Positions 8,436-17,353 of a DNA stretch of 64,000 nt are shown here, in pieces. Every line of letters starts with the position of its first letter. Positions within the stretch are counted from its first letter, which is position 1. The DNA comes from Zobellia amurskyensis (GTDB lineage Bacteria > Bacteroidota > Bacteroidia > Flavobacteriales > Flavobacteriaceae): assembly GCF_009725985.1 (NCBI RefSeq), contig NZ_RCNR01000018.1, positions 23,272-87,271 of the forward strand. The letters run 5' to 3'. A program made the translations under genes and the position numbers. The notes below the pieces were generated by a model. The model did no database searches, was not told where the DNA came from, and saw nothing but the letters and a program-made list of their open reading frames with translations.

Positions 8436-8837
8436 CTTAAATTAAGTTTTGTTCTTTTTCAAATTTAGGAAAAATCTTGTTAATTAATATTTAAATTATA
8501 ATTATATAAATCCTTGGTTCACATTTAAGAGTATATCAGCTTTTTCATGATTAGGTATAAAGAATGATATAAGCCAATAGAAATAAAGAGTTGCGCTTGA
8601 AGCAGTTTAAAGGGTTGAGAATGGTTTTGGTATCTTTGTAGCCTATTTGTAAAATGAAAAAAACCGCCTTAAAAAGCGGTTCTTCTATTGCAACTGAAAA
8701 TGGGATTAGAATAAGATTAAGTTCTAGTCGACAGTATTTTGTAGTCCATATAATTTTTTGACTTGAAAAACAGAACTTTAGCGGAGGTTAAATTATTTAA
8801 TTCTTATGTGTCAAGAGTAATTATCTCTTAAAAATAA
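8436..8837. other. 402-base gap with no convincing gene
   Basis: AT-rich spacer between the toxin-like gene and the first S41 protease, both on the minus strand. It must hold the toxin gene's promoter. It contains the hairpin at 8656-8682 and, on the plus strand, a TATCTTTG at 8631-8638 that fits a -7 element without an obvious gene behind it. No ORF with recognisable content was seen. Confidence 0.6.
8656..8682 (-). terminator. Terminator downstream of the first S41 protease gene
   Basis: On the minus strand AACCGC and GCGGTT pair around a short T-rich loop and are followed by seven T residues. It lies about 155 bases past the stop at 8838. Confidence 0.65.
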
Positions 8838-10325
8838 TCACCAAATAATAGGTGGGTCGGTAACGTACATATTATCCTTTAAAGGGGTAAACATTTTAGA
8901 GTTGGTCATAGTTTCAATAGGGAATTCTACTTTCTGCACGCCTTTTGCAGATGAACCCGTTATAAGTTCTATGGCTTTGGCCAAAAATGGCTCTTGTAAA
9001 TCACCTAGAACCCCTAAATTGCTTAGGTCTTCTAGTAGCTCAACCTGAGGAGTGAGTCCGCTAGTGAATTCAGAAAAACCTTCCGCATTTTCATTTCTTC
9101 CCAGTAAAGGCTGAATGGCCCAATTATTTTTTTTATTTATTTTTCCTGCTCGTTCCGGACTATAGATGTAGTTATTGTCCCTATCATCTACCATAGTTAC
9201 ACTGAATTCATTTTTTCCGCGTGTAGTGCCCCCAATTTGAATAACATCCATGTAGGGGTCAAGTCCGTTAATAACTAGTTCACTTGCCGAAGCTGTTCCG
9301 CTAGTGGTCAAAATATAGACCTTATCTAAGCTTAAGGTGTTGATAGCTGTTCCTTTTCCTGTTTTTTCTGTAAAAAACTGTCTCAGTTCAGTATCATTGT
9401 CATCTAATATTTTTTGATACTTTTCGTTGTAAAGAGCCTTTAGAAAAACATCTTTGGAATTGGTACCGTATATCATGCTAGACAAAAGAACGGCAGTATT
9501 TACTGATCCACCAGGGTTATACCTAAGGTCTAGTACAAGGTCTGTAACGTTACTTGCTTTAAAGCGCCCAAATACCCTATTAAGCTCTTCGTCATATTCA
9601 TTGATAAAACCTGTATAGACCAAATAGCCAATTTTCTTATCCTGTATCTCTATAATCTCATCTAGAAGAATAGGGTCTTCCATGAGGCCCACTTCTTTGG
9701 TTAATTGTATATCCGTACCATTTGGTTCTGCATTTTCCCCTACAATATCGGCCATATTTAAGGTATAGGTATCGTTATCGCCAAAAAGAAGTGCTATATA
9801 GTTTTGGTCGGTAAGGGTGGTGCCATTAACACCTGTAAAAAGGTCTCCTCTTTGAATGTTTTTTGTGGAAGCATTAGAGTTGGGTACAATGTATTGAACA
9901 TAGCCATAAAGCTCGCTACTGTTCTTATTCTGTCTGGCAAGACCGAACATAAGGCCGTTGCTTTTGGAAATTCCGGCAAGAGATTGGGTAAGTTCTACAT
10001 AATCATCCGAAAAGAAACTAAAGCGGTCTTTGGAAGACAGTAGCTTGTTGTCAAAAAACTTTCCTGGATCTGATTCGGATGCTAGAAATACAGTGTAAAC
10101 ATCCGAACCTTCTGGAGTATTAGGAAACTTGGTGTCTGAAAGATTTTCAACATCGGTTTGCCAGAAATACCAGAAATTCATGGCTTTCCACATAAAATCC
10201 TGTACTTCCACTCCTGCATCCGGGTCAGGGTCTACTGTGTCAGGAATGGAGAAATCATCACTTTTAGTACAAGAAAAAAATAGAAAAAGTGAAAGGAACA
10301 ATCCTGTTGTTATACTTTTTTTCAT
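8838..10325 (-). CDS. S41 family peptidase lipoprotein (paralog 1)
   Basis: 495 residues with a lipoprotein signal (LFLFFSC, cysteine 19). A helical N-terminal segment with aromatic WYFW motifs is followed by a PDZ-like region (about 115-200: NGLMFGLA, GDLFTGVNGTTL) and the S41 catalytic domain (230-430: VLDLRYNPGGSV, TTSGTASASELVINGL). Ser 346 of TASASE and Lys 371 of TRGKNEF are 25 residues apart, the spacing of the catalytic Ser/Lys pair in tail-specific proteases, so the enzyme looks active. These proteases cleave exported or misfolded proteins, and lipidation places it at an envelope membrane. Its paralog lies 82 bases upstream on the same strand (about 40 percent similar by eye); the two probably arose by tandem duplication. 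Confidence 0.87.
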   Translation of the reverse strand: MKKSITTGLFLSLFLFFSCTKSDDFSIPDTVDPDPDAGVEVQDFMWKAMNFWYFWQTDVENLSDTKFPNTPEGSDVYTVFLASESDPGKFFDNKLLSSKDRFSFFSDDYVELTQSLAGISKSNGLMFGLARQNKNSSELYGYVQYIVPNSNASTKNIQRGDLFTGVNGTTLTDQNYIALLFGDNDTYTLNMADIVGENAEPNGTDIQLTKEVGLMEDPILLDEIIEIQDKKIGYLVYTGFINEYDEELNRVFGRFKASNVTDLVLDLRYNPGGSVNTAVLLSSMIYGTNSKDVFLKALYNEKYQKILDDNDTELRQFFTEKTGKGTAINTLSLDKVYILTTSGTASASELVINGLDPYMDVIQIGGTTRGKNEFSVTMVDDRDNNYIYSPERAGKINKKNNWAIQPLLGRNENAEGFSEFTSGLTPQVELLEDLSNLGVLGDLQEPFLAKAIELITGSSAKGVQKVEFPIETMTNSKMFTPLKDNMYVTDPPIIW

Positions 10326-10407
10326 AGCCGCTGATATAAGTTACTCGGGGAAGTTTTAAAGAACACCGTGAATAGAATATCACAACGTAAAAAAAACCAT
10401 CTTATTT

Positions 10408-11919
10408 TCAGTTTTTTGATTTTAACGGTTTTAGTAATCCATCCATAACCATGGAATTGTTTGTTAAAGAAAATATTCTTGAGTGTGCAAATGATTTAGA
10501 GAAAGAACCATGGTTTAAACTTCTTTTAGCTGTATTGCCAGAAATTACGGATAATGTTAAGGCCAAAAGGGGCTCGTCTACATCTCCTAACACACCTAGA
10601 TTTTCAATATCTTCTATTATTTCGTAATCAGGTACTAACCCATTTTCATAATCAGAGAACCCATCTGCATTTTCATTCTTACCTAACAAGGGTTGAATTC
10701 CCCATTGATTATTAGGGTTAATGTTATCATCGTTATTCCCTGTATAGAAGTAGCCAGTTTGGGGATCAGGGGCATCAACAAAGGTATTAGAAAACTCACT
10801 TTTACCCACTGTCACTTCGCCTATATGTACTACATCAACGTAAGGGGCAAGACCGTTCATTACCAATTCACTGGAAGATGCTGTTCGCCCGGTAGCAATG
10901 ATGTACACTTTTTTTAAATTAAGTGTATTAAGATCCGTTTTACTATCATGTGTTTTATCCGTAAAATTATCGTCTACTGGTAAAACTGCCATTTTCTTAC
11001 TATTGTAACGGGCTTTTAAGAAAAGCTTATCCGTTTCAGTACCATAAACCGCACTTGCCATTTGAATGGCAGAGGTAACTCTACCACCTCCGTTATATCT
11101 GAAATCTAAAATTAACTCGTCAATTTTTTCTGACTTAAACTCGCCAAAAACAGTATTTAATTGGTCGTCATATGCTGCTAGAAAGCCATTATACATTAAG
11201 TAGCCTATTTTCTTTCCGTTCTGCTCGATGATTTTATTAATATGTATAGGATTTTCTGAAAAATTCTCAATCTTGGTCAGAGCTACTTCTTTACCATTGC
11301 CTATGACAGAATCTCCCGAGAAATCAGCCATATTAAGAGTGTAGTTAGAATTATCGCTAAAAAGTAAATCAATATAATTGCTGCGGGTCAGTGTTTGCCC
11401 ATCTACTCCGTTAAAGACGTTTCCTCTTGTTATTTCTTTACTGGAGGCATCTGAGTTGGGTAATATATAAGTTACAACGCCATATATATCAATGTCATTT
11501 TCAGTAACGTATAATTGGAATTCTACACCATTACTACTTGAAATTCCCTGTAAAGAATTTACAAGGTCTTTGTAGTTTTCAACGGCGACACTAAACCTAT
11601 CAGAAGCGGCTGCATCTCCTACAGCCTCTTTATGGTTATAGGCAAGGTCATTGTAGAAAAAATCACTTGGGTTGGATTCTGAAGCTAAGAAAGCAATATA
11701 ATCAGGATCATTAGAATCTTCAAATTTATCATCGGCTAGATTGGGTACATCAGCTTGCCAGAAATACCATTCATTCATTACCTGGTACATGAAATTTTGT
11801 GCAGGATAATCTGATGCCGTCTTTAATTCTTCCTGCTTGTCAGGAAAAATATTATCGTCATTTTTACAGCCGATGAATAGAAATGCAATGGAAAGGGGTA
11901 ATAAGAGATACTTTTTCAT
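10408..11919 (-). CDS. S41 family peptidase lipoprotein (paralog 2)
   Basis: 503 residues, lipobox FLFIGC (cysteine 18), then the same plan as its neighbour: N-terminal helices with EWYFWQADV, PDZ-like region (about 125-205: GVEFQLYV, GNVFNGVDGQTLTRSNYIDL), and S41 core (ILDFRYNGGGRV, IATGRTASSSELVMNGL). Ser 348 and Lys 373 (VGKSEF) keep the 25-residue catalytic spacing. Substrates cannot be read from sequence. The intergenic gap to paralog 1 is 82 bases with no clear terminator, so the two may be cotranscribed. It diverges from the ECF sigma operon across 236 bases. Confidence 0.87.
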   Translation of the reverse strand: MKKYLLLPLSIAFLFIGCKNDDNIFPDKQEELKTASDYPAQNFMYQVMNEWYFWQADVPNLADDKFEDSNDPDYIAFLASESNPSDFFYNDLAYNHKEAVGDAAASDRFSVAVENYKDLVNSLQGISSSNGVEFQLYVTENDIDIYGVVTYILPNSDASSKEITRGNVFNGVDGQTLTRSNYIDLLFSDNSNYTLNMADFSGDSVIGNGKEVALTKIENFSENPIHINKIIEQNGKKIGYLMYNGFLAAYDDQLNTVFGEFKSEKIDELILDFRYNGGGRVTSAIQMASAVYGTETDKLFLKARYNSKKMAVLPVDDNFTDKTHDSKTDLNTLNLKKVYIIATGRTASSSELVMNGLAPYVDVVHIGEVTVGKSEFSNTFVDAPDPQTGYFYTGNNDDNINPNNQWGIQPLLGKNENADGFSDYENGLVPDYEIIEDIENLGVLGDVDEPLLALTLSVISGNTAKRSLNHGSFSKSFAHSRIFSLTNNSMVMDGLLKPLKSKN

Positions 11920-12155
11920 AGTTTTTAAATATGGGGCTAATACTACCGAATCAATTACCGTTCCAAAGATGAGTGATAATATAATGGGGGAGTTTAAATT
12001 AAAAGGTCTTAATTAGTATACGTAGATAATTAGTAAAAGGTTGTAACATTTACTTACAAAACAGAAATATAAAAAATATTTGTAACATAATTAAGAGTGG
12101 TTCGTCTTCATTGTGTAACGTCTTTTAAAGATGTTTAAATAACTATACCAATAGA

Positions 12156-12665
12156 ATGCAACAGGCAGATTTTTTAAAGATTGTTGGCCCTTTTCAGGAT
12201 AAGCTATTTCGTTTGGCAAAACGGTTGTTGGTATCCAAGGAAGAAGCGGAAGATGCCACACAGGAGATTCTGCTAAAACTTTGGACCAAAAGCAAGAATA
12301 TTGGTGAGTATAAGAACGTGGAAGCCTTTGCAATGACCATGACCAAAAACTTCTGTTTGGACAGACTAAAATCTAAGCAAGCCGGAAATTTAAAATTAGT
12401 CCATACGAACTATGAGGAAAAAGGGAGTTCATTACAGAAAAGGATAGAAGCTAATGATAGTGTTTCATGGGTAGAGAAAATAATGGACGGTCTGCCTGAT
12501 CAACAAAAAATGGTTTTGCAGTTGAGGGATGTGGAAGAATATGATTATGATGAGATTGCTAAAATGCTGGAGATGAAACCAACGGCAGTAAGAGTAGCGT
12601 TATCAAGGGCAAGAAAAACCGTCAGAGATAAATTAATACAAAAACACAGTTATGGAATTGGATAA
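12156..12665 (+). CDS. ECF-type RNA polymerase sigma factor
   Basis: 169 residues with the two sigma-70 domains of ECF factors: region 2 at about 10-75 (LFRLAKRLLVSKEEAEDATQEILLKLW) and region 4 at about 110-160 (LPDQQKMVLQLRDVEEYDYDEIAKML, then VRVALSRARKTVRDKL, the recognition helix). It directs RNA polymerase to a dedicated regulon, typically in response to envelope signals. The next gene overlaps it by 14 bases and looks like its anti-sigma partner; three DUF4252 genes follow, so the operon is probably its own target. No target motif can be read with confidence. Confidence 0.9.
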   Translation: MQQADFLKIVGPFQDKLFRLAKRLLVSKEEAEDATQEILLKLWTKSKNIGEYKNVEAFAMTMTKNFCLDRLKSKQAGNLKLVHTNYEEKGSSLQKRIEANDSVSWVEKIMDGLPDQQKMVLQLRDVEEYDYDEIAKMLEMKPTAVRVALSRARKTVRDKLIQKHSYGIG

Positions 12666-13101
12666 CATAGAAAAATTGCTTGAAAAATATTTTGAAGCAG
12701 ATACAACAGTTGCAGAAGAGAAGCTGTTACAAACGTATTTTTCTAAAGATGAAATACCTGAAAACTTACAACAGTATGTTCCATTGTTCAATTTTATGGA
12801 CGGAGCTAAAGAAGAGCAGTTTTCTAAAAAAGTTGTATTGGAGCAAGAAACTAAAGGTTCTGGTAATAGTTTATACAAATGGATGTCTATTGCGGCGGCA
12901 GTATTGCTAATGTTCGGAGTGTATTTAGGAAAAACCTATTATGACGAAAAGGAAATAGAGCAACAGCAGGCACTATATGCTTATAACGAAACAAAAAAAG
13001 CATTAGACATGCTTAGTCAGAATATGGAAAGAGGAACTGAGAAAATGGGCTACCTAAATGAGTTTGTTGTAGCAAAACAGAAAATTTATAACAAAAATTA
13101 A
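12652..13101 (+). CDS. Probable anti-sigma factor, single-pass membrane protein
   Basis: 149 residues. The cytoplasmic N-terminal part (about 1-70) starts MELDNIEKLLEKYFEADTTV, typical of short anti-sigma-like proteins next to flavobacterial ECF genes. One transmembrane helix follows at about 78-95 (WMSIAAAVLLMFGVYLG), then a periplasmic helical tail rich in Gln and Lys. The start overlaps the sigma gene by 14 bases, which implies translational coupling and a 1:1 partnership. Holding the sigma factor at the membrane until a signal arrives is the family's role; it is inferred here from the layout. No canonical zinc-anti-sigma motif is visible. Confidence 0.75.
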   Translation: MELDNIEKLLEKYFEADTTVAEEKLLQTYFSKDEIPENLQQYVPLFNFMDGAKEEQFSKKVVLEQETKGSGNSLYKWMSIAAAVLLMFGVYLGKTYYDEKEIEQQQALYAYNETKKALDMLSQNMERGTEKMGYLNEFVVAKQKIYNKN

Positions 13102-13111
13102 AACCCGAAAA

Positions 13112-13657
13112 ATGAAACAGATATTAATTGTACTAATAGCAGCGGTGTTACCTGTTGTGGGCTTTTCACAGTCCCTATTTGATAAATACGAAGACCTGGA
13201 TAAGGTAAGTGCGGTAGTAGTAAACCGTAGCATGTTTAATCTATTGAGTAAGATAGATGTAGAAGTAGATGATCCGGAAGCCAAAGACTTCATGGATATA
13301 GCCAAGAGCTTAAACAACTTAAAAGTTTTTATTACCGAAGACAAAGCTATTTCTGGTGATATGAAGTTATCCGTAGATAAATACCTAAAGTCTGCCAAAC
13401 TAGAGGAGCTTATGCGTGTTAAGGATAAGGATGCTAATGTAAAGTTCTACATAAGAGCTGGAAAAGACGATGATCACGTGAGTGAGCTCCTTATGTTCGT
13501 AACCAGTATCAATAATGCTAATGTAAATGTAAACGGGAGAAAGTTGGAAACGGTCTTATTGTCCTTAACCGGAGATATAGATTTGAACAAAATAGGTTCC
13601 TTGACCAAAAAAATGAACTTACCGGAAGAATTGAACGAAGCAGGCAAGAACAGATAA
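13112..13657 (+). CDS. DUF4252 domain protein, exported (copy 1)
   Basis: 181 residues: signal peptide (MKQILIVLIAAVLPVVGFSQ), then a DUF4252 domain with SLFDKYEDLDKVSAVVVN near the start, LKVFITEDKAI in the middle, and LTGDIDLNKIGSLTKKMNLP near the end. The function of the family is unknown; it is frequent in Bacteroidetes next to ECF sigma/anti-sigma pairs. It sits 10 bases after the anti-sigma gene. The neighbouring 181-residue gene is a close paralog. Confidence 0.85.
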   Translation: MKQILIVLIAAVLPVVGFSQSLFDKYEDLDKVSAVVVNRSMFNLLSKIDVEVDDPEAKDFMDIAKSLNNLKVFITEDKAISGDMKLSVDKYLKSAKLEELMRVKDKDANVKFYIRAGKDDDHVSELLMFVTSINNANVNVNGRKLETVLLSLTGDIDLNKIGSLTKKMNLPEELNEAGKNR

Positions 13658-13713
13658 TAAATCATCATCAATCAATAATCAAAAAAGAGTCATTAATCTT
13701 AAAACGAACAATC

Positions 13714-14259
13714 ATGAAAAAATTAAGTGTATTACTAGTGTTAGCAGTGTTGCCATTCTTTGGAATTTCCCAGTCCATATTTGATAAGTATGACAACATG
13801 AAGAATGTAGGGTCTGTAACCGTAAACAAAAGTATGATTAGGTTGGCAGGCAATATTGCCGCTTTTGACGAAGGGGATCAAGACGCTCAGGATTTTGCAG
13901 ACATAGCTCAAGGCTTAGACGGTATTAAAGTTTTTATTACAGAAGATGCAGGAATTTCGGAAGACATGGGCAAAACTGTCAAAAAGTATCTAAAATCTTC
14001 CAATCTTGAAGAGTTGATGAAAGTGCGAGATAAAGATGCCACCGTAAAATTCTATATTAAGCAAGGTAGGGATGAAGACCATGTTAGTGAGCTTTTGTTA
14101 TTCGTGTCAGATATTAATAGCGACGAGCTAGATATGGGGAATAGAAAGTTTGAAAGTGTATTGGTTTCCATGACTGGAGATATAGACTTGAACAAAATTG
14201 GAGCGTTAACGAGAAAGATGGATCTTCCTAAAGAATTGAATGAAGTAGGAGGAAGGTAA
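13714..14259 (+). CDS. DUF4252 domain protein, exported (copy 2)
   Basis: 181 residues, the same length and plan as the preceding gene: signal peptide (ending FFGISQ), SIFDKYDNMKNVGSVTVNKS, VFITEDAGI, then MTGDIDLNKIGALTRKMDLP. Identity to copy 1 is roughly half by eye, so the duplication is not recent. As with copy 1, no enzymatic motif is visible. Its operon position suggests that it is part of the response controlled by the sigma factor upstream. Confidence 0.85.
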   Translation: MKKLSVLLVLAVLPFFGISQSIFDKYDNMKNVGSVTVNKSMIRLAGNIAAFDEGDQDAQDFADIAQGLDGIKVFITEDAGISEDMGKTVKKYLKSSNLEELMKVRDKDATVKFYIKQGRDEDHVSELLLFVSDINSDELDMGNRKFESVLVSMTGDIDLNKIGALTRKMDLPKELNEVGGR

Positions 14260-14312
14260 AGGGGTATTTCTCTTTATATCTAAAAACAAAAGTTAAGCAT
14301 AAAGACATTTAT

Positions 14313-14849
14313 ATGAAAAGAATAACAATGGTTATGGCCGCACTACTCTTATGTATAGTAAGTGCTTGTAATTCCAAGCCCAGTCTACAGCAGTATTATG
14401 TATCAAATTCTGAGAACCCTAATTTTCTGACATTAGACTTACCCGTAGGCTTGTTGAATATAAAAGAATCTCAATTGTCTCCAGAACAGCAAGAGAGTTT
14501 AGGAACATTAAAAAAACTCAATGTTCTGGCCTTTAAGAAAACGGAAAAAAACCAAGCAGATTTTCTGAAAGAGAAAACCATTATAAAATCTATATTGAAG
14601 GATGAGGATTTTACGGAACTCATGAAAATGAATACGGAATTTGGCAAGGCTACCATCAAGTATCTTGGTGATGAAGATGCTATTGATGAGGTTATAATTT
14701 ATGGAGATAATGAGGATAAAGGGTTTTTAGTGGTCCGGGTTTTAGGAAATAATATGAATCCAGCAAAAATGATTCAGTTTGTTCAGGCTCTTGAGAAATC
14801 AGAATTTAAAGGAAGTGAACTCTCTAAGGTTGTGGATTTTATGAAATAA
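14313..14849 (+). CDS. DUF4252 domain lipoprotein (copy 3)
   Basis: 178 residues; a lipoprotein signal (LLLCIVSAC, cysteine about residue 19) replaces the cleavable signal of the other two copies. The domain is more diverged but keeps the order of elements: VGLLNIKESQLSP, LKKLNVLAFKK, DEVIIYGDNEDKGFLVVRV, MIQFVQALEKS. Membrane anchoring of one of three paralogs suggests division of labour, which is inference. A terminator ends the operon 23 bases downstream. Confidence 0.82.
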   Translation: MKRITMVMAALLLCIVSACNSKPSLQQYYVSNSENPNFLTLDLPVGLLNIKESQLSPEQQESLGTLKKLNVLAFKKTEKNQADFLKEKTIIKSILKDEDFTELMKMNTEFGKATIKYLGDEDAIDEVIIYGDNEDKGFLVVRVLGNNMNPAKMIQFVQALEKSEFKGSELSKVVDFMK

Positions 14850-14871
14850 AAATAATGTCATATTTCAATTG

Positions 14872-14908
14872 AAAAAAAACAAATCAGTTACTCTGGTTTG
14901 TTTTTTTT
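14872..14908 (+). terminator. Terminator of the ECF/DUF4252 operon
   Basis: AAACAAATCAG pairs with CTGGTTTGTTT around TTACT, followed by a run of T. Confidence 0.85.
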
Positions 14909-14992
14909 GGATAAAATTTAAAGTTTAGTGTGACCTTTTAATATATCGGGTGTCTTACCTAGTATAACAATAACCTAAAACTAGAAACTATT

Positions 14993-15808
14993 ATGGAACA
15001 AGCAGAAGTATGGATGAACAAAGGCATTGAATTTGCCGTCGAATACGGACCAAAAGTATTAGGCGCAATTTTAATTTATATTATTGGTTCATGGGTCATA
15101 AGAAAACTAGTTAAGGTTGTTCAAAAAGGAATGACTAGCCAACAGTATGACAAATCGTTGCAAAAATTTCTATTGAGCTTGGTAAAATGGGCGTTGACGA
15201 TTTTCTTAATAATTACGGTAATTTCTACACTAGGAGTAGAGACTACAAGTTTTGCCGCCATCATTGCAGCAGCAGGTTTGGCAATTGGTCTAGCCCTTCA
15301 AGGTTCTTTGTCCAATTTTGCAGGAGGTGTTTTGATCATCATCTTCAAACCATATAAAATTGGCGATTTAATAGAGGCTCAAGGAGTTTTAGGCTCCGTA
15401 AAGGAAATAGAAATCTTTACTACAAAACTAATAACTCCACAGAACAAATTAGCTATTGTGCCTAATGGGGCAATGGCAAACGGAAATATCATAAACTATA
15501 CTGCGGAAGGTAAAATGAGAGTAGATACCACTATTGGAGTTGGTTACGGAGAAGATATTAAAACGGCCAAGGAAGTTTTACTTAACGTGCTTTTAGCAGA
15601 CCCAAAGGTTTTAAAGGATCCGGCACCATCTGTAAATGTTTCTGAACTGGCAGATAGCTCTGTGAACTTTGCTGTACGTCCTTTCTGTAAGCCAGAAGAT
15701 TACTGGGACGTATACTTTGGAACTTTAGAAAACTGTAAAATCGCACTGGATAAAGCTGGAATTGAAATTCCTTACCCACATCAAGTGGAGATTCAAAAGA
15801 AAGGATAA
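14993..15808 (+). CDS. mscS: MscS-type small-conductance mechanosensitive channel
   Basis: 271 residues. Transmembrane helices lie at about 19-36, 60-80 and in the pore region 85-110. The pore-lining TM3 shows the glycine/alanine pattern (AAAGLAIGLALQGSLSNFAGG), followed by the MscS beta domain (YKIGDLIEAQGVLGSV, then LAIVPNGAMANGNIINY) and an alpha/beta C-terminal domain. It is close to E. coli MscS in length (286) and so has no extra domains. It opens under membrane tension to release solutes during osmotic downshock. It stands alone between a terminator upstream and one downstream. Confidence 0.93.
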   Translation: MEQAEVWMNKGIEFAVEYGPKVLGAILIYIIGSWVIRKLVKVVQKGMTSQQYDKSLQKFLLSLVKWALTIFLIITVISTLGVETTSFAAIIAAAGLAIGLALQGSLSNFAGGVLIIIFKPYKIGDLIEAQGVLGSVKEIEIFTTKLITPQNKLAIVPNGAMANGNIINYTAEGKMRVDTTIGVGYGEDIKTAKEVLLNVLLADPKVLKDPAPSVNVSELADSSVNFAVRPFCKPEDYWDVYFGTLENCKIALDKAGIEIPYPHQVEIQKKG

Positions 15809-15842
15809 TTTTTACATAAACACTAACCATTATCCCCCGAAG

Positions 15843-15868
15843 AAGGCCGCAATTGCGGCCTTTTTTTC
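15843..15868. terminator. Terminator between mscS and purB
   Basis: AAGGCCGC and GCGGCCTT pair around AATT, followed by seven T on the plus strand. The genes converge here; the T-tract favours the plus strand. Confidence 0.85.
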
Positions 15869-15890
15869 GTTTGGGATATTTTGGTAACTC

Positions 15891-17234
15891 TTAAATACCT
15901 GTATAGTTACTTGGGGTAATGGCCTTTAATTCCTTTTTGATTTCATCGGAAACCTCAAGCGTATCAATAAAATTAGCAATAGAATTCTGGTTGATTTTGG
16001 CGTTGGTACGGGTAAGTCCTTTTAAAGCTTCGTACGGGTTAGGGTAGCCTTCTCTACGTAAAATAGTCTGTATAGCTTCGGCAACTACCGCCCAGTTGTT
16101 TTCAAGGTCTTGCTCAAATTTTTCCTTGTTCAATAAAAGTTTGTTCAACCCTTTTAAAGTAGATTGAAATGCGATGACCGTGTGGGCAAATGGCATACCG
16201 GCATTCCTAAGGACTGTACTGTCCGTAAGGTCTCTCTGTAGCCTTGAAACAGGTAATTTAGCGGATAAGTGCTCAAACAATGCATTAGCAATACCTAAAT
16301 TGCCTTCTGAGTTCTCAAAATCTATTGGGTTTACCTTATGTGGCATGGCAGAAGATCCTACCTCACCTTTCTTAATTCTTTGTTTAAAATAATCCATGGA
16401 TACATAGGTCCAGAAATCGCGGTCCAAATCCAAAATTATGGTATTGATTCTTTTTAATGTATCGAACAGAGCGGCCATATGGTCATAATGTTCAATTTGT
16501 GTAGTTGGAAACGAATGGTGTAGGCCAAGTTTCTCTTGTACGAATTTAGTTCCAAAAGCTTTCCAGTCAATAGATGGGTAGGCTACTTTATGCGCATTGT
16601 AGTTTCCGGTTGCACCACCAAACTTAGCGGCACTAGGTATATCGTTCAAAAGGTTGAACTGTTCTTGTAATCGTACGGCAAAAACTTCTATTTCTTTACC
16701 TAGACGAGTAGGGGATGCGGGCTGACCATGTGTTCTGGCCAACATAGGAATATCTGCCCATTCTTTGGCCAGCTCTTGAATCTTATTTAATAGTGTAGTG
16801 TACTCGGGAACATAAACCTCGTTGGTTGCTTCTTTTATTGAAAGCGGAATAGCGGTGTTGTTAATATCCTGGGAAGTCAGTCCAAAATGAATGAATTCTT
16901 TGTGGGCTGCAAGTCCTAATTTATCAAAAGCGGCTTTTATAAAATACTCAACAGCTTTTACATCGTGATTGGTAGTTTTCTCTATTTCTTTAATTTCTTG
17001 CGCATCTACCGTATCAAAGTTCAGGTAGATTTCTCGTAACGCACCAAATTTGGAGTTGTCAAAATCGGCAAGCTGGGGTAGTGGAATCTCGCAAAGTGCT
17101 ATGAAGTATTCAATTTCTACACGTACTCTATATTTAATTAGGGCTTCTTCCGAGAAAAACGGTGCCAATGGTTCAGTTTTACTTCTGTAGCGCCCATCTA
17201 TAGGCGAAATAGCGTTCAAAGCGTTTAGCGACAT
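15891..17234 (-). CDS. purB: Adenylosuccinate lyase
   Basis: 447 residues of the aspartase/fumarase superfamily. It cleaves adenylosuccinate and SAICAR to give fumarate in AMP and IMP synthesis. Landmarks are SPIDGRYRSK at the N-terminus, the KTTNHDVKAVEYF segment, TSQDINNTA, RTHGQPASPTRLGKEI and the mobile signature loop GSSAMPHKVNP with the catalytic serine. A Bacteroidota -7 element precedes the gene. The next gene in the same direction (17354..17926) is often named adenylosuccinate lyase in databases, but shows none of these motifs. Confidence 0.96.
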   Translation of the reverse strand: MSLNALNAISPIDGRYRSKTEPLAPFFSEEALIKYRVRVEIEYFIALCEIPLPQLADFDNSKFGALREIYLNFDTVDAQEIKEIEKTTNHDVKAVEYFIKAAFDKLGLAAHKEFIHFGLTSQDINNTAIPLSIKEATNEVYVPEYTTLLNKIQELAKEWADIPMLARTHGQPASPTRLGKEIEVFAVRLQEQFNLLNDIPSAAKFGGATGNYNAHKVAYPSIDWKAFGTKFVQEKLGLHHSFPTTQIEHYDHMAALFDTLKRINTIILDLDRDFWTYVSMDYFKQRIKKGEVGSSAMPHKVNPIDFENSEGNLGIANALFEHLSAKLPVSRLQRDLTDSTVLRNAGMPFAHTVIAFQSTLKGLNKLLLNKEKFEQDLENNWAVVAEAIQTILRREGYPNPYEALKGLTRTNAKINQNSIANFIDTLEVSDEIKKELKAITPSNYTGI

Positions 17235-17266
17235 AACGTTGTATAAGGTTGATTTTTGAAAAAAAG

Positions 17267-17274
17267 CAAAGATA
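17267..17274 (-). promoter_or_regulatory. -7 promoter element of purB
   Basis: TATCTTTG on the minus strand, 33 bases before the purB ATG, fits TAnnTTTG. No clear -33 TTG was found at the usual distance. Confidence 0.45.
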
Positions 17275-17353
17275 CCTTAAGATGGCTAGTTTTAAAAGGT
17301 TTTTAGGTTTCTTGTGATAAAAAGTTGTGCCTAAAAAGTTAATAACTCGGTTT

